15,082 bases of DNA, taken from assembly GCA_035326025.1 (NCBI GenBank), contig DAOKYT010000065.1, positions 1 to 15,082 of the forward strand. The letters are read 5' to 3'. Positions within the stretch are counted from its first letter, which is position 1, and each line of letters begins with the position of its first letter. Below, piece by piece: positions 6,955 to 12,791 of this stretch. The notes under the pieces are model-generated. The model worked only from the letters and a program-made list of their open reading frames with translations. It had not been told where the DNA came from and ran no database searches. Position numbers and translations under genes: made by a program. The DNA comes from Amarobacter sp035326025. GTDB lineage: Bacteria > Chloroflexota > Dehalococcoidia > Tepidiformales > Tepidiformaceae.

Positions 6955-6972
6955 CCCGGGAGTCACTCCGGG
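6955..6972 (+). terminator. Weak terminator-like hairpin after the EVE gene
   Basis: CCCGGGAGT (6955-6963) pairs with ACTCCGGG (6965-6972) with one bulged G, immediately after the stop codon at 6948-6950. The loop is very tight, so the innermost pairs probably open. No T-run follows. It may end the 3268-6950 block. Confidence 0.3.
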
Positions 6973-6995
6973 TGAGGATATCGCCCGTCAGTTGA

Positions 6996-7024
6996 TTGCC
7001 CTGTTGCGATTTCTTGCGTACTAT
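6996..7024 (+). promoter_or_regulatory. Candidate promoter for the zinc-ribbon gene
   Basis: TTGCCC (6996-7001) and TACTAT (7019-7024) are spaced by 17 bases and give a reasonable sigma-70-type promoter. The expected start lies about 18 bases before the ATG at 7049. This suggests the small gene is transcribed independently of the EVE gene. Confidence 0.45.
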
Positions 7025-7048
7025 CCGCGCCGACATGGGGAGGGTGGG

Positions 7049-7255
7049 ATGTACCAGTTTCCAAAATGCCGTAAGTGCGACTACGGCGATCTGGTCCCGT
7101 TTTCTGACTTCGGCAGCCAGGGGGCACCGATCCACTTCAAGGCGTGGGTCTGCACCAACCCGGACTGCGGCTACAACATCAAGATTCGCAACGGCGAGCT
7201 GTTCATCGATGAGCCGATCAACGATGGCCAGGTCCACATGAGCCGCTCGCGCTAG
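7049..7255 (+). CDS. Small zinc-ribbon protein (68 aa)
   Basis: A 68-residue protein with two cysteine pairs: CRKC (Cys7, Cys10) and CTNPDC (Cys35, Cys40). They are separated by 24 residues, as in treble-clef or zinc-ribbon folds that hold one zinc ion. The knuckle CDYGD and the strand-like NIKIRNGELFID are typical of small ribbon proteins that bind nucleic acid or other proteins. I do not recognise a named family. The ATG at 7049 follows GGGGAGG (7037-7043). It has its own candidate promoter and lies 74 bases before nuoB on the same strand. Function is unknown; metal binding is inferred from the cysteines. Confidence 0.75.
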   Translation: MYQFPKCRKCDYGDLVPFSDFGSQGAPIHFKAWVCTNPDCGYNIKIRNGELFIDEPINDGQVHMSRSR

Positions 7256-7314
7256 GCTGCGCCTCGGCACCGGTTCCGTACACCGGGGCTCGCGTTCCCG
7301 CGCGCCCCTTGTGA

Positions 7315-7320
7315 TAGACT
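7315..7320 (+). promoter_or_regulatory. Candidate -10 element just upstream of nuoB
   Basis: TAGACT (7315-7320) fits TANNNT and ends only nine bases before the nuoB ATG. Transcription from it would begin within a few bases of the start codon, and no purine-rich ribosome-binding site is present, which fits a near-leaderless message. I see no convincing -35. Confidence 0.4.
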
Positions 7321-7329
7321 GCACCAGCA

Positions 7330-7992
7330 ATGCCACAGGCAAACAAAGTCTACCAGCCCCTCCCGCTCAGACTCGATGGCGACGTCGAGGAGGAGGTCCA
7401 GCAGAACATCCTCGTCACCAGTGTCGACCAGGTGGTGAACTGGGCCCGGCGTTCCTCGCTCTGGCCCTGCATGTTCGGCCTGGCCTGCTGCGCCATGGAG
7501 ATGATTGCCACCGCGACGCCGCGCTACGACATCGCGCGCTTTGGCGCCGAGATCTTCCGCGCATCTCCGCGCCAGGCCGACCTGCTCATCGTGCCCGGCA
7601 CGGTGACCTGGAAGATCGCCCCCGCTGTCCGCCGCATCTGGCTCCAGATGCCCGAGCCAAAGTGGGCGCTCGCCATGGGCGGCTGCGCCATCATGGGCGG
7701 CCCCTTCGCCTACGCCTACAGCGTGACGCCTGGCGTGAACATCCTCGTCCCGGTCGACGTGTATGTCCCCGGCTGCCCACCGCGTCCCGAATCCCTCTTG
7801 ACCGGGCTCATGCTCCTGCAGGACAAGATCAAGCAGGACACGATCGGCAAGGGCTGGATCCGGCGCGATGTGGAGCCGCAGTTCCAACGCTACCTGCCCG
7901 AGGGCGACCCCATCCGCAAGGAGCTTGAGTCGCTCTGGCCGCCGTACATCGACTACGACAAGCCGCTCCAGGGCGACATCTTCTCCAAGTAG
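7330..7992 (+). CDS. nuoB: NADH-quinone oxidoreductase subunit B (NuoB-like)
   Basis: The complex I subunit that carries the terminal Fe-S cluster N2, next to the quinone site in the peripheral arm. All four ligand cysteines are visible: the tandem pair in GLACCAME (Cys53, Cys54), MGGCA (Cys119) and PGCPPRPE (Cys149). VPGTVTWK (88-95) is another family signature. The 220-residue length matches E. coli NuoB. The ATG at 7330 lacks a ribosome-binding site and has a -10-like TAGACT nine bases upstream. It is flanked by a zinc-ribbon gene and a small DUF2795-like gene. No other nuo gene lies within the roughly 7 kb on either side, whereas nuoB normally sits between nuoA and nuoC. It may serve a split complex I locus or be a second copy. 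Family is near certain. Confidence 0.95.
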   Translation: MPQANKVYQPLPLRLDGDVEEEVQQNILVTSVDQVVNWARRSSLWPCMFGLACCAMEMIATATPRYDIARFGAEIFRASPRQADLLIVPGTVTWKIAPAVRRIWLQMPEPKWALAMGGCAIMGGPFAYAYSVTPGVNILVPVDVYVPGCPPRPESLLTGLMLLQDKIKQDTIGKGWIRRDVEPQFQRYLPEGDPIRKELESLWPPYIDYDKPLQGDIFSK

Positions 7993-8011
7993 ACCCCGCG
8001 ACCCTCGTGGA

Positions 8012-8026
8012 AGGCCAGCCTGGCCT
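8012..8026 (+). terminator. Hairpin between nuoB and the DUF2795-like gene
   Basis: AGGCCAG (8012-8018) and CTGGCCT (8020-8026) form a perfect inverted repeat around one base, followed by CCCTTCCCC. Outer GTGG (8007-8010) can also pair with CCAC further on. It may trim or attenuate the nuoB transcript before the next gene. The tight centre means the real loop is larger. Confidence 0.35.
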
Positions 8027-8054
8027 CCCTTCCCCACGCCCCAAGGAGTATCAC

Positions 8055-8267
8055 ATGGCCAAAGCACCCTGGAACGAAGTCGAAGCGCTGGTGAAGCACC
8101 TGTTCGAGGCAGGCCTCCAGCCCGACCGGCAGGATCTCGTGGACCTCGCGTTCAACGGGAACGCCAGCGACGACGTCATCGACGCGCTCGATTCGCTCAA
8201 CGGAAAGCCCGTCCCCTCGCTGGACTCGCTGAAGCAGCAGCTCGAAGCGAACGGGATGATCGAGTAG
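8055..8267 (+). CDS. Small DUF2795-like protein (70 aa)
   Basis: A 70-residue acidic, helical protein. The stretch RQDLVDLAFNGNASDDVIDALDSLNGKPVPSLDSLKQQL resembles the short DUF2795 pattern, in which a helix is followed by a DEVIDAL-type motif, a short loop and a final helix. The match is by eye and tentative. There is no membrane segment or signal peptide. The ATG at 8055 has AAGGAG (8043-8048). It lies 62 bases after nuoB with a hairpin between. No function is known for the family. Confidence 0.65.
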   Translation: MAKAPWNEVEALVKHLFEAGLQPDRQDLVDLAFNGNASDDVIDALDSLNGKPVPSLDSLKQQLEANGMIE

Positions 8268-8304
8268 CCCTCAAGGCGAGTGAGCCCGCCGGCTGCCCGC
8301 CCCG

Positions 8305-8640
8305 CTACAGGCCGCGCGGTTCACCGCTCCCGAGGTCCAGGCGCCCGCACCCGGCAAGGTCCGCGGCCTCTCCCGTCGCACCACGGTGCGAGGCAGCTGG
8401 CCGCAAGCGACCGGCAGTCGTCGATCCCCCGGTCCCCTCCTCCACCTCGCGGAAGCGCGCATCGTCGATGACATCGAGGCCGCGCCTCGGGGCGAGCACC
8501 CCGGCGCCAGCGTCCCCCGGCGGCGCATGCGCCAGCAGCACAGAATCTTCCAGTGCTCGCCTGCCGGGTTGCCACGGGGCCAGCCAGGCGCCGGGCACCA
8601 CCTCTGGCCTGGCGCGCCGGACCAGGATGAAGCCGCCCAC
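8305..8640 (-). CDS. Hypothetical protein, coding-like composition
   Basis: I do not recognise this 111-residue ORF. Read on the minus strand, about four fifths of its codons end in G or C, and its composition (VGGFILVRRARPEVVPGAWL, then DVIDDARFREVEE) is protein-like. The overlapping plus-strand frame is rich in His, Gln and Pro, as antisense frames usually are. The start is unsure: GTG at 8640 lies just past the HAD gene's stop (8646-8648), and GTG at 8694 would overlap that gene. Neither has a good ribosome-binding site, so expression by coupling to the HAD gene is the likely route. It ends 37 bases from the convergent small gene. A decayed gene is the main alternative. Confidence 0.4.
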   Translation of the reverse strand: MGGFILVRRARPEVVPGAWLAPWQPGRRALEDSVLLAHAPPGDAGAGVLAPRRGLDVIDDARFREVEEGTGGSTTAGRLRPAASHRGATGEAADLAGCGRLDLGSGEPRGL

Positions 8641-8645
8641 GCCGA

Positions 8646-9059
8646 TTACCGCCGGCTTGCGATGAACCGCTGGATCTCGTCGTACACGCGCCACATCTCG
8701 CGGTCCCGTTCAAGCGGCAGCCGCGGTTCGGGTACGTGAAGCCCGGTGAACGCCTGGAGGATCTCGGCGTGGTCGTCGATGACATAATCCGGCCAGACGG
8801 GGATCCCGAGCTCCTTGATGCGCGCGTGGTGGTCCGTCAGCGGCTTCCAGAAACAGTCAGTGATGTGCTCGTGCAGCTCGAAGCGCTTCACGACTTCCCA
8901 GCGCGGGCCCATGCCGCTCCAGAGATAGAGGGTGTGCCCTTCGCTCCGGAGCTGGCGGAAGATCTCGTGCACACCCGGCCGGAGCCTCACGTCCCACGTG
9001 ATGATCGTGTTGTCCACGTCGAAGAAGATCTTTAGTCCGCTGGCCGATGGCTCCGGCAT
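8646..9059 (-). CDS. HAD-superfamily hydrolase
   Basis: A compact 137-residue haloacid dehalogenase-type hydrolase, probably a phosphatase. All four motifs are visible: motif I DVDNT (14-18) with nucleophile Asp14 and acid Asp16; motif II Ser48 in LWSG; motif III Lys72 in FWKP; motif IV Asp95 and Asp96 in IDDH. The short distance between motifs leaves no room for a large cap domain, so it is a capless type that could act on a large or protein-bound phosphate. I chose the ATG at 9059 because GGGGGGAC precedes it at a good distance; an upstream start at 9125 would run into the fadE operator. It is divergent from the acyl-CoA dehydrogenase. Substrate unknown. Confidence 0.82.
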   Translation of the reverse strand: MPEPSASGLKIFFDVDNTIITWDVRLRPGVHEIFRQLRSEGHTLYLWSGMGPRWEVVKRFELHEHITDCFWKPLTDHHARIKELGIPVWPDYVIDDHAEILQAFTGLHVPEPRLPLERDREMWRVYDEIQRFIASRR

Positions 9060-9091
9060 CGGTGTCCCCCCGGCTCCGATTTGTTCGTCCC

Positions 9092-9097
9092 AGTCTA
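9092..9097 (-). promoter_or_regulatory. Candidate -10 for the HAD gene
   Basis: On the minus strand, positions 9097 to 9092 read TAGACT, the same hexamer as before nuoB, 32 bases upstream of the ATG at 9059. I see no strong -35. It is back-to-back with the fadE promoter, so one regulator bound at 9123-9156 could affect both genes. Confidence 0.3.
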
Positions 9098-9118
9098 ACC
9101 AGCTGCGCACGCGAGGGC

Positions 9119-9156
9119 CTGACACCGGTACTTACCGTGCGGTAACCTGCCCGGTG
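9119..9156 (+). promoter_or_regulatory. fadE-type promoter with nested palindromic operator
   Basis: CTGACA (9119-9124) and TAACCT (9143-9148), spaced 18 bases apart, form a good promoter: the -35 matches consensus at five of six bases. An inner inverted repeat, TTACCG (9132-9137) and CGGTAA (9140-9145), covers the spacer and the start of the -10. An outer repeat, CACCGG (9123-9128) and CCGGTG (9151-9156), is almost concentric with it. This geometry is typical of a TetR-family operator controlling acyl-CoA metabolism. The repeats are seen; the regulator type is inferred. Confidence 0.6.
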
Positions 9157-9189
9157 AGAAGTCGCGTCGTGAACACATGGAGGAAGAAC

Positions 9190-10362
9190 ATGGACTTTAA
9201 GTTTTCCGAAGAACACAACGCCCTCCGCGCCGAGGTGCGCGCGTTCCTGAAGGATGCCCTGCCCGAAGACCGGGGTTCTCGTCCGTTGCGGCTCACCAGC
9301 CAGGACAGCTGGCCCGAGCAGATGGCATTCATGAAGAAGCTCGCGGCCCGGGGCTGGGTGGCCCCCGCCTGGCCGAAGGAGTACGGCGGACTCGCGTGGT
9401 CGCACATCAAGCAGATGATCTTCAGCGAGGAGCTTTCCTATGCCGGCGCGCCGGACGGCGGCCGCGTCTTCAACGTCGGCATGATCGGTCCGACACTCAT
9501 CGTCCACGGGAGCGAAGAGCAGAAGAAGGAACACCTGCCGCGCATTACCAACGCCGAGGTCACCTGGTGCCAGGGATATAGCGAACCCGGGGCCGGGTCC
9601 GACCTCGCCAGCCTCCAAACGCGCGCCGTCCGCGATGGAGACGACTACATCGTGAACGGCCAGAAGATCTGGACGACCGGCGCCCACCACGCCGACTGGT
9701 GCTTCCTCCTGGTGCGCTCCAACCCCGATGCCCCGAAGCACAAGGGCATCTCCTTCCTCCTCGTCGACATGAAATCGCCGGGCATCACCGTACGCCCAAT
9801 CATCAATATGGCCGGCTACCACGAATTCAACGAGGTCTTCTTCGAAGATGTGCGGGTACCCGTTCGCAACCGCGTGGGCGAGGAAAACAACGGCTGGTAC
9901 GTGGCCATGACCCTGCTCGACTTCGAGCGTTCCAATGTGGCATCCATCGCCGCCAATCAGCGAACGCTTGAAATGCTCATCGCCGATATGCGCGAGCGGA
10001 AGCCGGGCGGACCGTACCGCGACATCCTCCGCCATCGCCTCGCCGACCTGTGGCTCGCGAACGAAACGGGGCGGCTGTTGAGCTACCGCACCGCGTGGAT
10101 GCAGGAAGCAGGGCGAGTCGCGAACTACGAGGCATCGGTCATCAAGGTGTTCGCGACCGAGCTTGCCGCACGCATCACGAACTTCGGCGTGAACCAGCTT
10201 GGCCTCGCCGGGGCGCTCGAGCCCGACTCGAAGTGGGCCGCCATGCACGGTGTGATGGAGAAAGGTCACCTGGTCAACGTCGCGCCGCTTATTTACAGCG
10301 GCTCGAGCGAGATCCAGCGGAATATCATCGCGACCCGGGGCCTCGGTCTCCCGCGCGACTGA
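9190..10362 (+). CDS. Acyl-CoA dehydrogenase (FadE-like)
   Basis: A 390-residue FAD enzyme that introduces the alpha-beta double bond into an acyl-CoA thioester, passing electrons to ETF. Family landmarks are GYSEPGAGSDLASLQTRA (129-146), VNGQKIWTTGAHHADW (155-170), DVRVPVRNRVGEENNGW (220-236) and GSSEIQRNIIATRGLGLPR (371-389). The usual catalytic Glu of the YEG motif near the C-terminus is replaced (YSG, Ser370). Glu246 in LLDFERSNVAS sits where the LCAD, isovaleryl-CoA and mycobacterial FadE26-type enzymes carry their base, so it is the likely catalytic residue. That places it nearer the branched, long-chain or steroid-side-chain group than the MCAD group. The ATG at 9190 has a strong GGAGGAAG (9178-9185). 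It is apparently a single-gene unit under a palindromic operator. Confidence 0.93.
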   Translation: MDFKFSEEHNALRAEVRAFLKDALPEDRGSRPLRLTSQDSWPEQMAFMKKLAARGWVAPAWPKEYGGLAWSHIKQMIFSEELSYAGAPDGGRVFNVGMIGPTLIVHGSEEQKKEHLPRITNAEVTWCQGYSEPGAGSDLASLQTRAVRDGDDYIVNGQKIWTTGAHHADWCFLLVRSNPDAPKHKGISFLLVDMKSPGITVRPIINMAGYHEFNEVFFEDVRVPVRNRVGEENNGWYVAMTLLDFERSNVASIAANQRTLEMLIADMRERKPGGPYRDILRHRLADLWLANETGRLLSYRTAWMQEAGRVANYEASVIKVFATELAARITNFGVNQLGLAGALEPDSKWAAMHGVMEKGHLVNVAPLIYSGSSEIQRNIIATRGLGLPRD

Positions 10363-10368
10363 TATCAT
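10363..10368 (+). promoter_or_regulatory. Leaderless-type -10 element before the Uma2 gene
   Basis: TATCAT (10363-10368) matches the -10 consensus at four of six bases and lies just six bases before the ATG at 10375, directly abutting the fadE stop codon. No ribosome-binding site is present. The arrangement is the textbook layout for leaderless transcripts in several GC-rich phyla. Confidence 0.45.
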
Positions 10369-10374
10369 GCAGCC

Positions 10375-10947
10375 ATGAGCGCGAGCCCGAAGTCAGAGAC
10401 CATCCTCACGGCCGAGGAGTTCTGGGAGCTCCCCGAGCCTTCCCACGGCGGGCGCCTGGAACTCGTCGAAGGGAGGGTGGTTTCAGACATGCCTGTAGGT
10501 GAGCGGCATGCCGCCCTTGCCGCGGAACTCGCGGCCAGCATCCTGGGATTTGTGAAGCCGCGACGGCTGGGCCGCGTGCACATCGAGTTGGGCCACCGCC
10601 TCGCGAGGGGTCCGGATACGGTGCGGGCGCCCGATGTTTCGTTTTTGTCTGCCGGTCGGCTCCCGGCCGTGCCCGGCGACCGATTTGTCGAAGGCGCGCC
10701 AGACCTCGCGATCGAGATCATGTCGCCAGAGGACCGCGAACCCGACGTCGCCCGGAAGGTCGAGGAGTACTTCGACGCCGGCGCGAAGCGCGTGTGGATC
10801 GTGCGTCCCCGGAATCGCTCGATCACGGTGCACCGGCCTGGCGGCGATGCGCACACGTACACGCACGGAGATGTGCTCACGAGCGACGATGCCGGGTTCG
10901 AGGTAGAGGGCTTCGAGCTCTCCCTGCCCGCCCTGTTCGCCCAATAA
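10375..10947 (+). CDS. Uma2-family putative endonuclease (DUF820)
   Basis: A 190-residue protein of the Uma2/DUF820 family, which has a PD-(D/E)XK nuclease fold. The pattern is LTAEEFWELP (11-20), RLELVEGRVV (27-36), APDVSFL (85-91) with Asp87, PDLAIEIMSPEDRE (109-122) with Glu114, and Lys128 in ARKVEEYFDAGAKRVWIV. These give the expected D...E...K active-site set, so it could be catalytically intact. The family is abundant and multi-copy in cyanobacteria and Chloroflexi, but its physiological role is not established. The start at 10375 lacks a ribosome-binding site and fits a leaderless message. It follows fadE by 12 bases, with no obvious functional link. Confidence 0.88.
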   Translation: MSASPKSETILTAEEFWELPEPSHGGRLELVEGRVVSDMPVGERHAALAAELAASILGFVKPRRLGRVHIELGHRLARGPDTVRAPDVSFLSAGRLPAVPGDRFVEGAPDLAIEIMSPEDREPDVARKVEEYFDAGAKRVWIVRPRNRSITVHRPGGDAHTYTHGDVLTSDDAGFEVEGFELSLPALFAQ

Positions 10948-11328
10948 CGCCGGCCGGGCCGCGGCACAGGTCCGTCATCGCGAGGCCTCGCCGCTAATGG
11001 CGCGGATGCTGGTGCAACGGTCCGCCGCAGCGTTGAAGCGCATCTTCGCCACGCAATTCGGTTGCAACCCGCGCATTCGAATCCAACGCGCTGACCATCG
11101 TTGGGCGCCCGTCCGATTCCAGCGAGCCCCGCCTCGCATCGTCGCCGCGGCCTTGCCACCGCCCTCGCCATTCACGCCACCCGCTGGATCTGCCCGAACG
11201 GGCGGTGGCCGATCTCCACCTCCGGCGCAACCAACGTGCGCTCCATGAACAACGGGCTCTCTGCGGGATACGCCCACCCCGGTTGCTCCCGGTGGTTTAC
11301 GTCCCCGATTGAGCGGATCGCACCGTCC
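10948..11328. other. 380-base stretch with no confident gene
   Basis: It contains two perfect palindromes: GCGAGGCCTCGC (10980-10991) and GGTTGCAACC (11060-11069). On the minus strand, short patches have coding-like third positions: one ending at the TGA at 11172 (visible text MERTLVAPEVEIGHRPFGQI) and another ending near 10975, in a different frame. They do not join into one ORF, which could mean a decayed gene or a very small one. The convergent neighbours (Uma2 plus, flavin reductase minus) would be expected to have terminators here, but I see no clear one. Confidence 0.35.
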
Positions 11329-11889
11329 CTATCCGCCGTACTCCCAGCCCAGGTCGCGCTCGATAAGCATGTCGCCGGCGCGCAGCCGTTCGCCGTCGGT
11401 ACAGCGCCCCACCACGATGGTGTGGTCGCCGGTGGTGACCATCTGCTCCACCTCACAGGCGATCCAGCCGAGTGCATCGTCGAGCACGGGGCAGCCATTG
11501 TCATGGAGCGCATGGGCGATGTCAGCCAGCTTATCGATCACCTGGGCTGCTGCTGCCTCCGACCGGCCTCGCACCTTCTTCGCCTCAGAGGGCATGACGA
11601 CCTTGCGCGCGATCTCGTGTCCGTCCTTTTCATGCAGCAGGTTGATCGTGAACACGCCCGTCTCGCGGATGAATCGCAGCGTGCGCGCATCGTTCTCGAT
11701 GGACACGGCGACCAGCCGCGGCTTGAACGAGGTTTGCATCACCCAGTCGGCGAGCATCGCGTTCAGCGTCCCATCGCTGCGGCGGGAGCCGATGACGTGC
11801 ACCCCGTAAGAGAGCGCGAGGAGCGCCTTTTCGACGCCTTCGAGTTCCCTGGGCGAACCGGGGAGGTTGGGCAGTTCGGGGTGGGTCAC
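11329..11889 (-). CDS. Flavin reductase-fold protein (FMN-binding split barrel)
   Basis: A 186-residue protein of the flavin reductase-like family. It has the split-barrel FMN-binding signatures: TLNAMLADWVMQTSFKPRLVAVSIEND (41-67), where the N-x-M-x-A-D-W-V and S-F-P/K-P elements line the flavin, FTINLLHEKD (80-89), and the late GDHTIVVGRC (154-163) with its conserved His156. The ending GWEYGG is natural for the family, so the protein looks complete. The start is GTG at 11889 with GAGG about ten bases upstream. Such enzymes either supply reduced flavin to monooxygenases or simply bind FMN. It could in principle serve the monooxygenase at 3268, but that gene is 7 kb away and nothing here links them directly. 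It lies 64 bases downstream of a membrane-protein gene on the same strand. Confidence 0.85.
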   Translation of the reverse strand: MTHPELPNLPGSPRELEGVEKALLALSYGVHVIGSRRSDGTLNAMLADWVMQTSFKPRLVAVSIENDARTLRFIRETGVFTINLLHEKDGHEIARKVVMPSEAKKVRGRSEAAAAQVIDKLADIAHALHDNGCPVLDDALGWIACEVEQMVTTGDHTIVVGRCTDGERLRAGDMLIERDLGWEYGG

Positions 11890-11953
11890 GTTGCGCCTCG
11901 CGGGATGGATGTCTCTATCATCCTGCCATGCGGGCCAGAAGCGCGCAGTGAGC

Positions 11954-12676
11954 TCAAGCGGTGGCGCTCAATCCGGCGGTTCCTTCGCCTGCCGGCGCCA
12001 TGGCCGGCCGGCCGCGCGTGCTGAAGCGGTAGCCGATGAAGATGAGGATGATGCCGGCGAACTCGGTCACGTACAGCACCTCGGTGTATCCGGCGCGCGT
12101 GAAGCTGCCGCCAATGCCCGGGAGGATGGCGCCGGCGGCGATGAGGATGTTTGCCAGCACCCGGGTGGAGTCGCCTCCTTCGCGGTAGCGCACCGCCGAG
12201 GCCACCGCGCCCCCCACAAGAAAGATGAACGCGTAGGTGTTCACCAGGGGGCTGAAGGCGCGCACCCAGCTCCATTCGATGACCTCACCCGAGAGCTTCT
12301 TCTCATCCGCCAGCGCCGCGTTCACCGGCGTAAGCAATACGAAGACCGACGCGATCGCCACGTAGATCGCCAGTGCCAGCGCCAGCCGGTTGGCGGCCCT
12401 CCTCCCCAGCAGGAGATAGACCGTGCCCTGGGCCAGGGGCGCGCCGCCCAGCAGTGCGCCGGAGATGTACCACGAACGGAAGATGCCCTCGTTCCAGCCG
12501 AACACGGCCGTCCAGCCCTCCATGAAGGTGCCAACGCCGAAGAGGACGATGCCGGCTCCCCACCAGAGGAGGTGGGGAGCATCGCCTTTTTCACGCCACC
12601 GCCTCAGGACCACCGTCGCGAACGCGGCTGAGAGGACGGTGGTGGCGATCGGGATATAGAAGACGGCGTCTCCCAT
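11954..12676 (-). CDS. Seven-helix integral membrane protein, unknown function
   Basis: A 240-residue membrane protein with about seven hydrophobic segments, near residues 4-24, 36-53, 70-90, 97-116, 139-161, 172-190 and 199-217. It has a short polar loop after the fourth helix (DEKKLSGEVIEW) and a Gly/Ala/Pro-rich cytoplasmic tail. Trp and aromatic residues cluster at helix ends (LLWWGAG, MEGWTAVFGW). No transporter or enzyme motif is recognisable. The ATG at 12676 has GGAG eight bases upstream on the minus strand. It is probably co-transcribed with the flavin reductase-fold gene and is divergent from the ABC importer. Function unknown; the topology is by eye only. Confidence 0.75.
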   Translation of the reverse strand: MGDAVFYIPIATTVLSAAFATVVLRRWREKGDAPHLLWWGAGIVLFGVGTFMEGWTAVFGWNEGIFRSWYISGALLGGAPLAQGTVYLLLGRRAANRLALALAIYVAIASVFVLLTPVNAALADEKKLSGEVIEWSWVRAFSPLVNTYAFIFLVGGAVASAVRYREGGDSTRVLANILIAAGAILPGIGGSFTRAGYTEVLYVTEFAGIILIFIGYRFSTRGRPAMAPAGEGTAGLSATA

Positions 12677-12717
12677 GTGGCGTTCTCCGGGGCGATGGGA
12701 TGAGCCCTGACCGCGGC

Positions 12718-12757
12718 GTGACCGAACGGCGAGCGACGCTATACTAGCCTAAACCTC
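12718..12757 (+). promoter_or_regulatory. ABC-importer promoter with DtxR/IdeR-like site
   Basis: GTGACC (12718-12723) and TATACT (12740-12745), 16 bases apart, form a good promoter. A palindrome GCTA-TAC-TAGC (12738-12748) covers the -10. The stretch 12739-12757 matches the published DtxR/IdeR consensus (TTAGGTTAGCCTAACCTAA) at 11 of 19 positions by hand alignment, including a perfect TAGCCTAA core (12745-12752). This is the expected location for an iron-responsive repressor of an iron-uptake operon. Regulator identity is inferred. Confidence 0.45.
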
Positions 12758-12769
12758 GCCAATCGGCGA
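12756..12769 (+). promoter_or_regulatory. Inverted repeat in the 5' leader of the ABC importer
   Basis: TCGCC (12756-12760) and GGCGA (12765-12769) flank AATC, just downstream of the likely transcription start and just before the purine-rich AAAAGGAA. It may be an additional operator or a small hairpin near the ribosome-binding site. Confidence 0.3.
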
Positions 12770-12791
12770 AAGAAAAGGAATCTTGCTAAGT

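Noticed and set aside
8376..8391. TCGCACC-AC-GGTGCGA palindrome
   Set aside because: A perfect repeat, but it lies within the probable minus-strand ORF at 8305-8640 and no promoter element is near; short GC-rich repeats are common here.
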